DNA of 64,000 nucleotides from Actinomycetota bacterium. GTDB taxonomy: Bacteria; Actinomycetota; Thermoleophilia; Solirubrobacterales; 70-9. The notes under the pieces are model-generated. The model saw only the letters and a program-made list of their open reading frames with translations, ran no database searches and had not been told where the DNA came from. The translations under genes and the position numbers were made by a program. The stretch is from assembly GCA_005885405.1 (NCBI GenBank), contig VAYN01000012.1:106169-170168 (forward strand), written 5' to 3'. Positions 1 to 7,370 of the stretch are shown piece by piece; positions within the stretch are counted from its first letter, which is position 1, and each line of letters begins with the position of its first letter.

Positions 1-221
1 TGCACGAAAATGTCGCCTCTGCAGCGCAAACGTCCGGGGCGGAGGGGAGGATGGGTGCGTGCTGTGGAGAAGGAGGCTGTGATGACACTCGCTACCTCCC
101 TCGAGGCGGGCTCGGAGAGTCGGCCATCGGGATGGCACCGAAATCGCGCTCGCGCTAGGCTCGCTCCCTTGACTGAAGGTAATGCAGTGCTCAACAGAGC
201 GGCCAAGTGGGGGAGTGGATC

Positions 222-404
222 GTGAAGCGGAGACGTTCATTTTCGGTCCTCGAGCGCTTCACCAAGGAGAAGCAGCTACCCACCCCTGCTCGCGTATCCG
301 GCGGCGCCTTGCGCACTGCTTACTACGCTCATCCCGAGCAGGTCGAAGTGATCGATGCCAAGCGCATCAACGGTACGCGTGGCGCCGCCAGCTCCGACGA
401 TTAA
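222..404 (+). CDS. possible small basic protein (60 aa), uncertain
   Basis: An open frame of 60 codons from a GTG at 222 (or 207) encodes a Lys/Arg-rich N-terminus and ends in a Ser/Asp tail. I recognise no domain and see no convincing ribosome-binding site. Two other short frames overlap it, so it may not be a gene. The remainder of 1-449 shows no supported gene; it may be the degraded end of something located outside the window. Confidence 0.2.
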   Translation: MKRRRSFSVLERFTKEKQLPTPARVSGGALRTAYYAHPEQVEVIDAKRINGTRGAASSDD

Positions 405-449
405 GCGCACCAAAGCGGCCGACACACCTCTAGGGACCGTGATTGACTT

Positions 450-1751
450 GTGCCCATGGCGGGGGTGTTATCGAATGAGTTAGGGGACGCCGGCGCGAAC
501 GCGCGTGAGCTAGTCCTGCCCGGATCGGATTGGGTGCACCGCCGTGTGCAGCGTGTCTCTTACCTCGAGCCTAGCTTGGTGATGGTCAAGCTCAGCGTTG
601 ATTTCACCCCGCCAAGCTCGGGGATCGGCTCACATGTACCAATCTCAGTACTGCCGAAGTGGCCGCCGCTTTACCGCTTCGACTACCGCGACGGCGCCGG
701 TGAACCGGTGCCACTGCTTACCTCAAAGCAAAACGGGGTCGCCGATCATGCCCTCCTTGAGGCCCTGGTCAAGGAGGTGAGTCCGGCCTCGCTCTCGGAC
801 CAAAAATTTTGCAAGGCAATGGTGAATCTCACCGAAGGTCCCGAGACCCACCTGGCTCATTCCTTTGAAATCTTCCGCGAAAGGCTTGGCGGCGTGGCTG
901 GCGACCCCCAACGCGAGCGAGTGCTCGAGATCGCCGCTCTGTTGCCCGATGCGACTCTTCTTTGGTGGCCGGTTGCCAAAGGTGGGGCGGGGCAGCGGAC
1001 TGTCTGCAAGGTCGACTATCTGATCCGCAGCGTTGAGACCGAGAAACGAGGAGTGAAGGTGCTGCGCTCGCTCTCTTGGAAGCAGCCCCCTGAGTTCATT
1101 CCGCTCTGGCATCTCGGCGCTGACGCTAACTTCCACGCTGAGGTGGAAGCCCCTGAGGTTCTGCGGATCCGGTCAGTGGAGACGAAATTTTATCGTTTCA
1201 GCCGGAGCGCTCCGGCTGCTACTTCCACTATCTCGACGCCCCAGGCCGCCGTGTCGAAAGGCAAAGTTCCACTACAAGATCACGTTGACCGGGAGGGTCG
1301 CCTTACCCATGTCTACATCGCTGGTCAGCGGCCTCTCGCCGGCGACCTCGTCGTCACCTTTGCCCCGGCGGTCGCGGTCGTTTCCTCAACGTTCGGCGCC
1401 TCGGTGCTGATCGCGTTGCTGACCACCGCGTTCTATGCCTTCCGCGAGCAGATGGCGCTCGCCGACCACATCGATGCGGCGGTCGCCGTCTTGATCCTGG
1501 TGCCGGCGCTGATCGGCTACGTAGTCGTGCGGCCCAGCGATCCGCCGCTCGCTCGCCGCTACATTCTCGGCGCTCAGCTGCTCTCGCTGCTCGCCGGGGC
1601 CGTGCCGCTGGTGATGGCGGTTTTGCTTTTGCGCTTTGCCCACGAACCGTCCTGCCTGACCACCACCTGGCTCGGGTGCGCGGTCGTCTCCTGGCTAATT
1701 GCCGCTGCTCTCGGTTTCAGCTTGGCCAAAGCCCTTGATGGTGATGGCTGA
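450..1751 (+). CDS. hypothetical membrane protein with large N-terminal soluble domain
   Basis: A 433-residue protein, starting at GTG 450 or at the ATG two codons later. The first 300 residues are soluble with mixed alpha/beta character and no recognised motif. The C-terminal 130 residues contain about four hydrophobic segments (roughly 304-328, 341-360, 370-394 and 405-426), so it is probably an integral membrane protein with a large N-terminal domain. It stands alone on the plus strand and is convergent with the small minus-strand gene that follows. I do not recognise the family and assign no function. The reading frame is well supported by length and by the clean membrane-segment pattern. 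Confidence 0.65.
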   Translation: MPMAGVLSNELGDAGANARELVLPGSDWVHRRVQRVSYLEPSLVMVKLSVDFTPPSSGIGSHVPISVLPKWPPLYRFDYRDGAGEPVPLLTSKQNGVADHALLEALVKEVSPASLSDQKFCKAMVNLTEGPETHLAHSFEIFRERLGGVAGDPQRERVLEIAALLPDATLLWWPVAKGGAGQRTVCKVDYLIRSVETEKRGVKVLRSLSWKQPPEFIPLWHLGADANFHAEVEAPEVLRIRSVETKFYRFSRSAPAATSTISTPQAAVSKGKVPLQDHVDREGRLTHVYIAGQRPLAGDLVVTFAPAVAVVSSTFGASVLIALLTTAFYAFREQMALADHIDAAVAVLILVPALIGYVVVRPSDPPLARRYILGAQLLSLLAGAVPLVMAVLLLRFAHEPSCLTTTWLGCAVVSWLIAAALGFSLAKALDGDG

Positions 1752-1802
1752 CACTCCCCTCGCACTGGCCAGATCGAAGGGCGGCGTGTTTCGCGCGCTC
1801 TA

Positions 1803-2045
1803 TCAGGGCACCTCCACAAATCGGACGGGGATGACTTCGGTTCTCGCAGCGACGAAGTCGGGAAGGAGGGCGAGGGCGTCGGCCTCGTTCGTGGCCTCGA
1901 CCGACCACCAAATGCGATGGCCGCCGGCGAGGCAGGTGGAGGGCGCCGGGCGGCCCCGCAGGGGGCTGTCGAACGAGCGCCAGGCAGCGAAGGCCGTCTC
2001 GCACTCGCCGGGATCGTGTCGGTGTTGAAGTAGGAAGTCAGGCAT
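1803..2045 (-). CDS. small conserved-looking protein (80 aa)
   Basis: An 80-residue protein starting MPDFLLQHRHDPGEC, with a central SVEATNEADAL stretch and a VRFVEV C-terminal strand. The compact alternation of strands and helices resembles small ferredoxin-like (DUF4242 or YCII-like) domains, but that is a guess from layout. The ATG at 2045 is preferred over longer in-frame extensions because upstream translation looks like antisense of the exporter gene. A perfect hairpin separates it from the exporter gene on the same strand, so it may be transcribed separately or by read-through. Confidence 0.6.
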   Translation of the reverse strand: MPDFLLQHRHDPGECETAFAAWRSFDSPLRGRPAPSTCLAGGHRIWWSVEATNEADALALLPDFVAARTEVIPVRFVEVP

Positions 2046-2061
2046 TTTCAAGTCTCCGATC

Positions 2062-2095
2062 CCGCGACCGGCGCCCCTGGGAGCGCCGGTCGCGG
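2062..2095. terminator. strong hairpin between exporter and small gene
   Basis: A perfect 13-bp inverted repeat (2062-2074 and 2083-2095) with an 8-nt loop lies just downstream of the minus-strand exporter gene. There is no U-tract on either side, so it is either a factor-assisted terminator or an mRNA 3'-end stabiliser. Confidence 0.6.
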
Positions 2096-2113
2096 ATTGG
2101 GATTGGTTCGCTC

Positions 2114-4339
2114 TCAGGTGCGGGCCGGCTCCGGCTCGCCGCCGACCTCGACATGACGCCGGCGCAGTTGCGGCATCCGCTCGAGGAATTCCGGCAGGTA
2201 CCAGTTGCGGTCGCCGAGCAACTTCATCGTCGCCGGCAGCAGAACGCCGCGGATGATCGTCGCGTCGATCAGGACCGCGGAGGCCATCCCCACCCCCATC
2301 TCCTTGAAGTCGATGAAGGAGAGGGTCGCGAACACCGAGAAGACGCCGATCATCACGGCGGCGGCGCTCGTCACGGTGCCCGCCGTCTGCGAGATGCCCT
2401 CGCGGACCGCGTCGTCGGTGCTCATCCCCCGGTCGTAGAGCTCGCGGACCCGGGTGAGGATGAACACGTGGTAGTCCATCGAGAGCCCGAAGAGGATCAC
2501 GAAGAGGAAGACCGGCAACCAATTCGTGACACCTCCGTTGGACTCGAAGCCGAGCAGTTGCTCCGCCCAGCCCCACTGGAACGCCGCCACCAGCACTCCG
2601 TAGGCGGCGCCCACCGAGAGCAGGTTGAGGATGATCGCCTTGATCGGGATCACGATCGAGCGGAACGTGAACAGCAGCAACAGGAACGCCAGCCCGAGAA
2701 CGAAGGCGAAGACCAACGGCAGCCGTTCGGAGACGACCTCGCCGAAGTCCTCGGTCGCCGCCGCGCCGCCGGTGACGTTGGCATCGACGCCGCTGGTGCC
2801 GGCGAGCGCCGCCGGGACGACCTCGTCGCGGAGCTCGTCGAGCGCTGCGATCGAGGCGTCGTCGGTGCCGTTGCCTTCGCTAGGAACGGCAATCGAGGCG
2901 ACACTGCTGTCCTTGCTGTAGGTGACTTCCGGCGTGCCGATGTAGGTCGGCGAGCCTTCGGCTGAGGAGACGATCCTCTCGACCGCGAGGGCGCCGTCGC
3001 CGCTGCGGACGTCATCCGCCTCGACCGCGACTTCGTTGACGTTCGCCTTGTCGGGGAACGCCGCCGTGTAGTGGTCGTAGGTCTTCATCACCGCCAGGTC
3101 GGAGGGCAGGTCGTCGCTGCCGGTCTGGGTCGTCTGCATGCTGAGGGCGGGGATCGCCATCACCAGCAGTAGGCCGGCGGCGGCGATCGCCGAGATCAGC
3201 GGGCGGCGGGTAACGCCGGTGACGACGCGGCGCCACATCCCGCCGCTTTGGTCCCGGTCCCGGCGCCTGCCGGCGAACGGCAACCGTCCCTTTTCCACCC
3301 GGTCGCCGAGCCAGGCGAGGACCGCCGGCAGGACCATGAGCGAGACGAACAGCTCGATCGCGACCACCGCGACCGTGACCAGGGCGAAGGACTCGAAGGT
3401 CGCCTCACCGGTGATAAACATCCCCGACATCGCGATCATCACCGTGATCCCGGAGATCATCACCGCGCGTCCCGAGGTGGCCGCGGCGGCCATTAGTGCC
3501 TCGTGCGGGCTCTTGCCCGAGGCGCGCTCCTCGCGCTCCCGTCGCATGTAGAACAGCGAGTAGTCGACGCCGACAGCGAGACCGATCAACAGGATCAGCG
3601 CGTCGACGTTGCCGTCGAGCGGCAGCAGCTGGCTGGGGAGGACGACCGCGGCCATCGTCGCCAGCACGCCGGTAAGGGCGAGGATCAGCGGCACGCCCGC
3701 GGCGACCAGCGAGCCGAGCGCGATCAGGAGGATCAGCAGGGTCAGCGGCAGCGAGATCATCCCCGCCTTGCCGAGGTCGGAGTTGAAGGCTTCCTGTAGC
3801 CCTTTTTCAGTCGAAGCCGTTCCGAACTGCTCGACGGTGAAGCCCGGGTCGCCCTTGTTCAGGGTCGCGACCGTCGCTTCGCTGGCTTCGACGTTTTCCG
3901 CCTCGTCCTTCTCGGCGCCGGTGATCTCGAAGTCGATCAGCACCGAGTGCCCGTCCTCGGAGACGGCGCCGCCGCCTTCCTTCGGGGTGCGGACGTTGGC
4001 GACGTGGGCGGTCTGCCTTAACTCCGCGGCGGACCGCTCGACTATCGATTCGAAGGCGGGGTCATCGGCGGATGCGGAGTCGCTCTGGATTAGGAGCACC
4101 TCTTCGGTCGGACGCAGCCCGGCGTCGGTCAGCGCCCGCTCGGCCTGGTGGGACTCGCCGGAGAAGGCGTCGACGGCCGAGACTTCCTTGCGTTCGACCA
4201 GTTCGCCGCCCAGAAAGACGCCGAAGAGGACGACGACCGCCGCCAGCCATCCCCAGATGGCCAGCTTGCGGTGACTCGAGCTCCACTGCGCGGCGCGGGC
4301 CGCCAGGTTCATGTTCTTGTCCTTGTTCTTGCGTTGCAT
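2114..4339 (-). CDS. MMPL-family RND-type transporter
   Basis: A 741-residue inner-membrane exporter of the MMPL/RND superfamily. It has an N-terminal membrane anchor, a periplasmic loop, a block of membrane helices containing a GVDYSLFYMRR segment, a second periplasmic loop, and a second helix block containing GLSMDYHVFILTR. The paired Asp-Tyr motifs in the helices are the proton-relay signature of MMPL proteins. Members export lipids, siderophores or hydrophobic compounds by proton antiport; the substrate here cannot be read from sequence. ATG 4339 is chosen over an upstream start because GAGGAGCGG sits about 6-8 bases before it. It is divergent from the LuxR-type regulator, and the shared intergenic region carries repeated TCAGGG/CCCTGA half-sites, so the neighbour probably controls it. 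Confidence 0.9.
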   Translation of the reverse strand: MQRKNKDKNMNLAARAAQWSSSHRKLAIWGWLAAVVVLFGVFLGGELVERKEVSAVDAFSGESHQAERALTDAGLRPTEEVLLIQSDSASADDPAFESIVERSAAELRQTAHVANVRTPKEGGGAVSEDGHSVLIDFEITGAEKDEAENVEASEATVATLNKGDPGFTVEQFGTASTEKGLQEAFNSDLGKAGMISLPLTLLILLIALGSLVAAGVPLILALTGVLATMAAVVLPSQLLPLDGNVDALILLIGLAVGVDYSLFYMRREREERASGKSPHEALMAAAATSGRAVMISGITVMIAMSGMFITGEATFESFALVTVAVVAIELFVSLMVLPAVLAWLGDRVEKGRLPFAGRRRDRDQSGGMWRRVVTGVTRRPLISAIAAAGLLLVMAIPALSMQTTQTGSDDLPSDLAVMKTYDHYTAAFPDKANVNEVAVEADDVRSGDGALAVERIVSSAEGSPTYIGTPEVTYSKDSSVASIAVPSEGNGTDDASIAALDELRDEVVPAALAGTSGVDANVTGGAAATEDFGEVVSERLPLVFAFVLGLAFLLLLFTFRSIVIPIKAIILNLLSVGAAYGVLVAAFQWGWAEQLLGFESNGGVTNWLPVFLFVILFGLSMDYHVFILTRVRELYDRGMSTDDAVREGISQTAGTVTSAAAVMIGVFSVFATLSFIDFKEMGVGMASAVLIDATIIRGVLLPATMKLLGDRNWYLPEFLERMPQLRRRHVEVGGEPEPART

Positions 4340-4405
4340 GGTTTCCGCTCCTCTGCGGTTGGGTGATTGCATAGCCGCAGCCTCGCCTCGCGCCGCCCCC
4401 CGGAC

Positions 4406-4451
4406 ATCAGGGGCAGACCCTGATTCGACCCTGAGAAGCGGATTTCAGGGT
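4406..4451. promoter_or_regulatory. phased TCAGGG/CCCTGA inverted repeats, candidate operator
   Basis: Two perfect 7-bp inverted repeats lie in the divergent gap: ATCAGGG (4406-4412) with CCCTGAT (4418-4424), and ACCCTGA (4428-4434) with TCAGGGT (4445-4451). The half-sites at 4407, 4418 and 4429 start exactly 11 bases apart, and 4445 is 16 further. This suits binding of dimeric LuxR-type HTH domains on one DNA face. The site abuts the regulator's start region, which suggests autoregulation together with control of the exporter. Confidence 0.55.
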
Positions 4452-4478
4452 TAGGGTGGGTTGGAAAGGATGTGGGCG

Positions 4479-7370
4479 ATGGCGACGGCGCTCGTCGGCA
4501 GGGATGGAGAACTGGAGTTCCTCACCGCTCGGCTCGCGGAGGCCGAGGGTGGAGCCGCGCGCTTCGCCGCCGTCGAAGGCGACCCGGGGATGGGGAAGAG
4601 CCGGCTCCTGCGGGAGCTCGCCGAGCGGGCCGCCGGCCGCGGCTGCGTCGTCCTCCACGGCCGCGCCGCCGAGTTCGAGCGCGAGCTGCCGTTCGGCCTC
4701 TTTGTCGACGCCCTCGACAGCTTCCTCGAGGCCGCCCCGGGATCCGCCTTCGGGGCTCTGGACCAGGAGCAGGTCGACGAGCTCGCCTCCGCCTTCCCGG
4801 CGATGCGGCCGCTCGCCTCCGGCGACTCCCCGGCTCCCGCCCCCGAAGACCGGATCCGCGTCTACGGCGCGGTCCGCGAGCTGCTCGGCTGCCTCGCGCC
4901 GGGCAAGACGGTGCTGATCACGCTCGACGACCTGCACTGGAGCGACCGGGCCTCGCTCGAGCTGATCGGCCACCTGCTGCGGCGGCCGCCGCGGGCGAAG
5001 GTGATGCTCGCCTTCAGCTACCGGACCCGGCGGCTTGACTCCTCGGTGATGGGCGAGATCCGCGCCGCCGCCGACGTGGGCAACCTCGGCCTGCAGCGGC
5101 TCGGGCCGCTGAGCGCGAAGGACGCCGGCGCACTCCTCGCCGACAACCCGCGGGCGGAGGAGATCCTCGCCCAGAGCGGCGGCAACCCCTTCTACATCCT
5201 CGAGCTCTCGCGGGCGGAGCCGGTTGCTGGCGCGCGCGCCGCCGGTAACGGGTTCGAAGGCGTGCCGGAGGCGATCGGGCTGGCGATCGACCGCGAGCTC
5301 GGCGCTCTCTCCGAGGGGGGCCGCGCCCTCGCCAACGCCTCGGCGGTTGTCGGCGACCCGTTCAGCCTCGACCTCTCGATTAGCGCCGCGCGGCTGGAGC
5401 CGGGGGAGGGGCTCGCCGCCCTCGACGAGCTTGCGGCCACCGACCTGATCCGTGCCACCGACGTCCCCCGTCGCTTCCAGTTCCGCCACCCATTGGTCCG
5501 CGCCGCCGTCTACGAGGCGGTGCCGGAAGGAACGCGGCTGGCGACCCATTCCCTCTGCGCCGAGCTCCTCCGCGACGGCCGTGAGGGGCTCTCGGTGCGG
5601 GCCCACCACGTCGAGCAGTCGGCGCAGTTCGGCGACCTGGGGGCGGTGGAACTGCTGCGGGACGCGGCCCTCGCCTCGGCGGCGCGAGCGCCCGCGAGCG
5701 CCGTGCGCTGGCTGCGGGCGGCGCTGCGCTTGCTGCCCGAGGACGCTCCGACCCCGCTGCGCCAGGAACTGCTGCTGCCGCTGCCGGGCCTACTGACCTC
5801 GCTGAGTGATTTCATCGGCGCCTACGAGGCGGCGCTGGCGGCGCTCGACAGCGTCGCGCCCGGGCAGCGTGAGCTCGAGGTCGGGTTGACGATCGCCTGC
5901 GCCACCTTCGAGCACGCCCTCGGGGACCGGGAGCGCGCCGGCGCCCGGCTCGATGGCGCTCTCGAGGAGGCGCTTGCCGAGGGAAGCCCCGACGCCGTCG
6001 CCCTGCTGATCGCGAAGCTGATGGACCGCTTCTACGACCGCCGCTTCGAGGAGATGCCGGAGTGGGGGGAGCGAGCCGTCGCCGCGGCGGAGGGGATCGG
6101 CAACCGTCCGCTGCGGGCCGCCGCCGCGGGTGCCCACCTGATGGGCTGCGCGCTCGGCGGCCGGGTCGCCGAAGCCCAGCGCAACCGCCCCGGCGTGATC
6201 GCGCTGATCGACGACCTCTCCGACGAGGAGCTGGCCGAGCGCCTCGACGCGATCGGCTGCCTCGCCGCGGCGGAGATGTACCTGGACGAGTTCGAGGACG
6301 TGGTCACCCACGGCCTGCGCGGGATCAAGGTCGGAAGGGCGAGCGGCCGCGCTGCCTTCGCCCCGACCCTCGTCCCCTGCGTCGGGACCTGCGGCTGGAT
6401 GCTCGGCAACATCGGCCTCTCGCTGGAGATCCTCTCGGCCGCGGCCGAGTCGGCGCGGGTCAGCCGCAACCAGCTGCAGCTGGCCTGGAGCCTGCTCAAC
6501 CTCGCCTTCGCGCAGTCAGTACAGGGCGATGTGGAGGGGGCGAATGCGAGCGGCGAAGAGGCAACCGCGATCGCGGCCGAGCTCGGCGACAGCGCGATCA
6601 GCAGCTGGGCGGGGCTCTGCCTCGGCATCGCCCTCCGAGAGGACGGCCAGTACGAGCGGGCAACCGAGACCTTCACCTCGATGATGGGAGGCAGCGGCGC
6701 CGAGCAGATACCGGGCGGCTGGCGCGCCCACGCGGCGCTGGAACTGACCAGGGCGGCGGTCGGCGCCGGTCGGCTCGAGCTTGCCGAAGAAAGCCGCCGG
6801 CACGCGAACGAGTCGGCGGAGGAAACTGGCCTGCCGATGGCAAGGGCCTGGGCCGACCGCGCCGAGGCGGAGGTCCTGCTTGCAGGTGGAGAGCACGAGC
6901 GGGCAGCCGAACTGGCACTCAGCGCGGCCGAGGTAGCCGGCGAGCTCAGCGCCCGCATCGACCGAGCGACCTCACGCGAGCTGGCCGGCCGAGCCCTACT
7001 GGCCGGAGGCGAGCAGGACCGCGCCGTCGAGCAACTAGCCCTCGCAGCCGAGGAGTTCGACCAGTGCAAAGCCTTCCGCCACCGCGACCGCGTCGAGCAA
7101 GAGCTAGGCCGCCTCGGCCACCGAACCTCCCGCCGAAGCCAGCCCGCCACCGGCGAGCAGACCGGCCTCGAGAGCCTCACCGGAAGGGAGCGAGAAGTGG
7201 CCCAGCTCCTGGTTGAGCGCCTGACCAACGCCGAGATCGCGAAGGAGCTCTTCCTCAGCGAGAAGACCGTCGAGAGCCACCTGCGGAACATCTTTCGCAA
7301 GCTCGACGTCGGCTCGCGGGTGGAGGCGGCGAGGCTGGTCGAGGCTGCGGGGCAGCAAACCCTCAGCTGA
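4479..7370 (+). CDS. LuxR-family transcriptional regulator with AAA ATPase (LAL/MalT-like)
   Basis: A 963-residue regulator of the large ATP-binding LuxR class. The N-terminal NTPase shows Walker A GDPGMGKS (residues 34-41) and a Walker B segment LITLDDLHWSD near residue 150. The long middle region is helical and TPR-like. The C-terminus carries a typical LuxR helix-turn-helix (LTGREREVAQLL followed by NAEIAKELFLSEKTVESHL). Start 4479 is chosen because GGAAAGGA lies 8 bases upstream; an ATG at 4470 and a TTG at 4461 are in frame but sit on or before that site. Such proteins sense an effector through the helical domain and activate transcription. The divergent exporter is the obvious target. 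Its 3' end overlaps the convergent next gene by 8 bp. Confidence 0.9.
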   Translation: MATALVGRDGELEFLTARLAEAEGGAARFAAVEGDPGMGKSRLLRELAERAAGRGCVVLHGRAAEFERELPFGLFVDALDSFLEAAPGSAFGALDQEQVDELASAFPAMRPLASGDSPAPAPEDRIRVYGAVRELLGCLAPGKTVLITLDDLHWSDRASLELIGHLLRRPPRAKVMLAFSYRTRRLDSSVMGEIRAAADVGNLGLQRLGPLSAKDAGALLADNPRAEEILAQSGGNPFYILELSRAEPVAGARAAGNGFEGVPEAIGLAIDRELGALSEGGRALANASAVVGDPFSLDLSISAARLEPGEGLAALDELAATDLIRATDVPRRFQFRHPLVRAAVYEAVPEGTRLATHSLCAELLRDGREGLSVRAHHVEQSAQFGDLGAVELLRDAALASAARAPASAVRWLRAALRLLPEDAPTPLRQELLLPLPGLLTSLSDFIGAYEAALAALDSVAPGQRELEVGLTIACATFEHALGDRERAGARLDGALEEALAEGSPDAVALLIAKLMDRFYDRRFEEMPEWGERAVAAAEGIGNRPLRAAAAGAHLMGCALGGRVAEAQRNRPGVIALIDDLSDEELAERLDAIGCLAAAEMYLDEFEDVVTHGLRGIKVGRASGRAAFAPTLVPCVGTCGWMLGNIGLSLEILSAAAESARVSRNQLQLAWSLLNLAFAQSVQGDVEGANASGEEATAIAAELGDSAISSWAGLCLGIALREDGQYERATETFTSMMGGSGAEQIPGGWRAHAALELTRAAVGAGRLELAEESRRHANESAEETGLPMARAWADRAEAEVLLAGGEHERAAELALSAAEVAGELSARIDRATSRELAGRALLAGGEQDRAVEQLALAAEEFDQCKAFRHRDRVEQELGRLGHRTSRRSQPATGEQTGLESLTGREREVAQLLVERLTNAEIAKELFLSEKTVESHLRNIFRKLDVGSRVEAARLVEAAGQQTLS

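Noticed and set aside
2153..2965. Long plus-strand open frame antisense to the MMPL exporter
   Set aside because: Translation is His/Arg/Gln-rich with no domain; the opposite strand encodes a clear MMPL protein.
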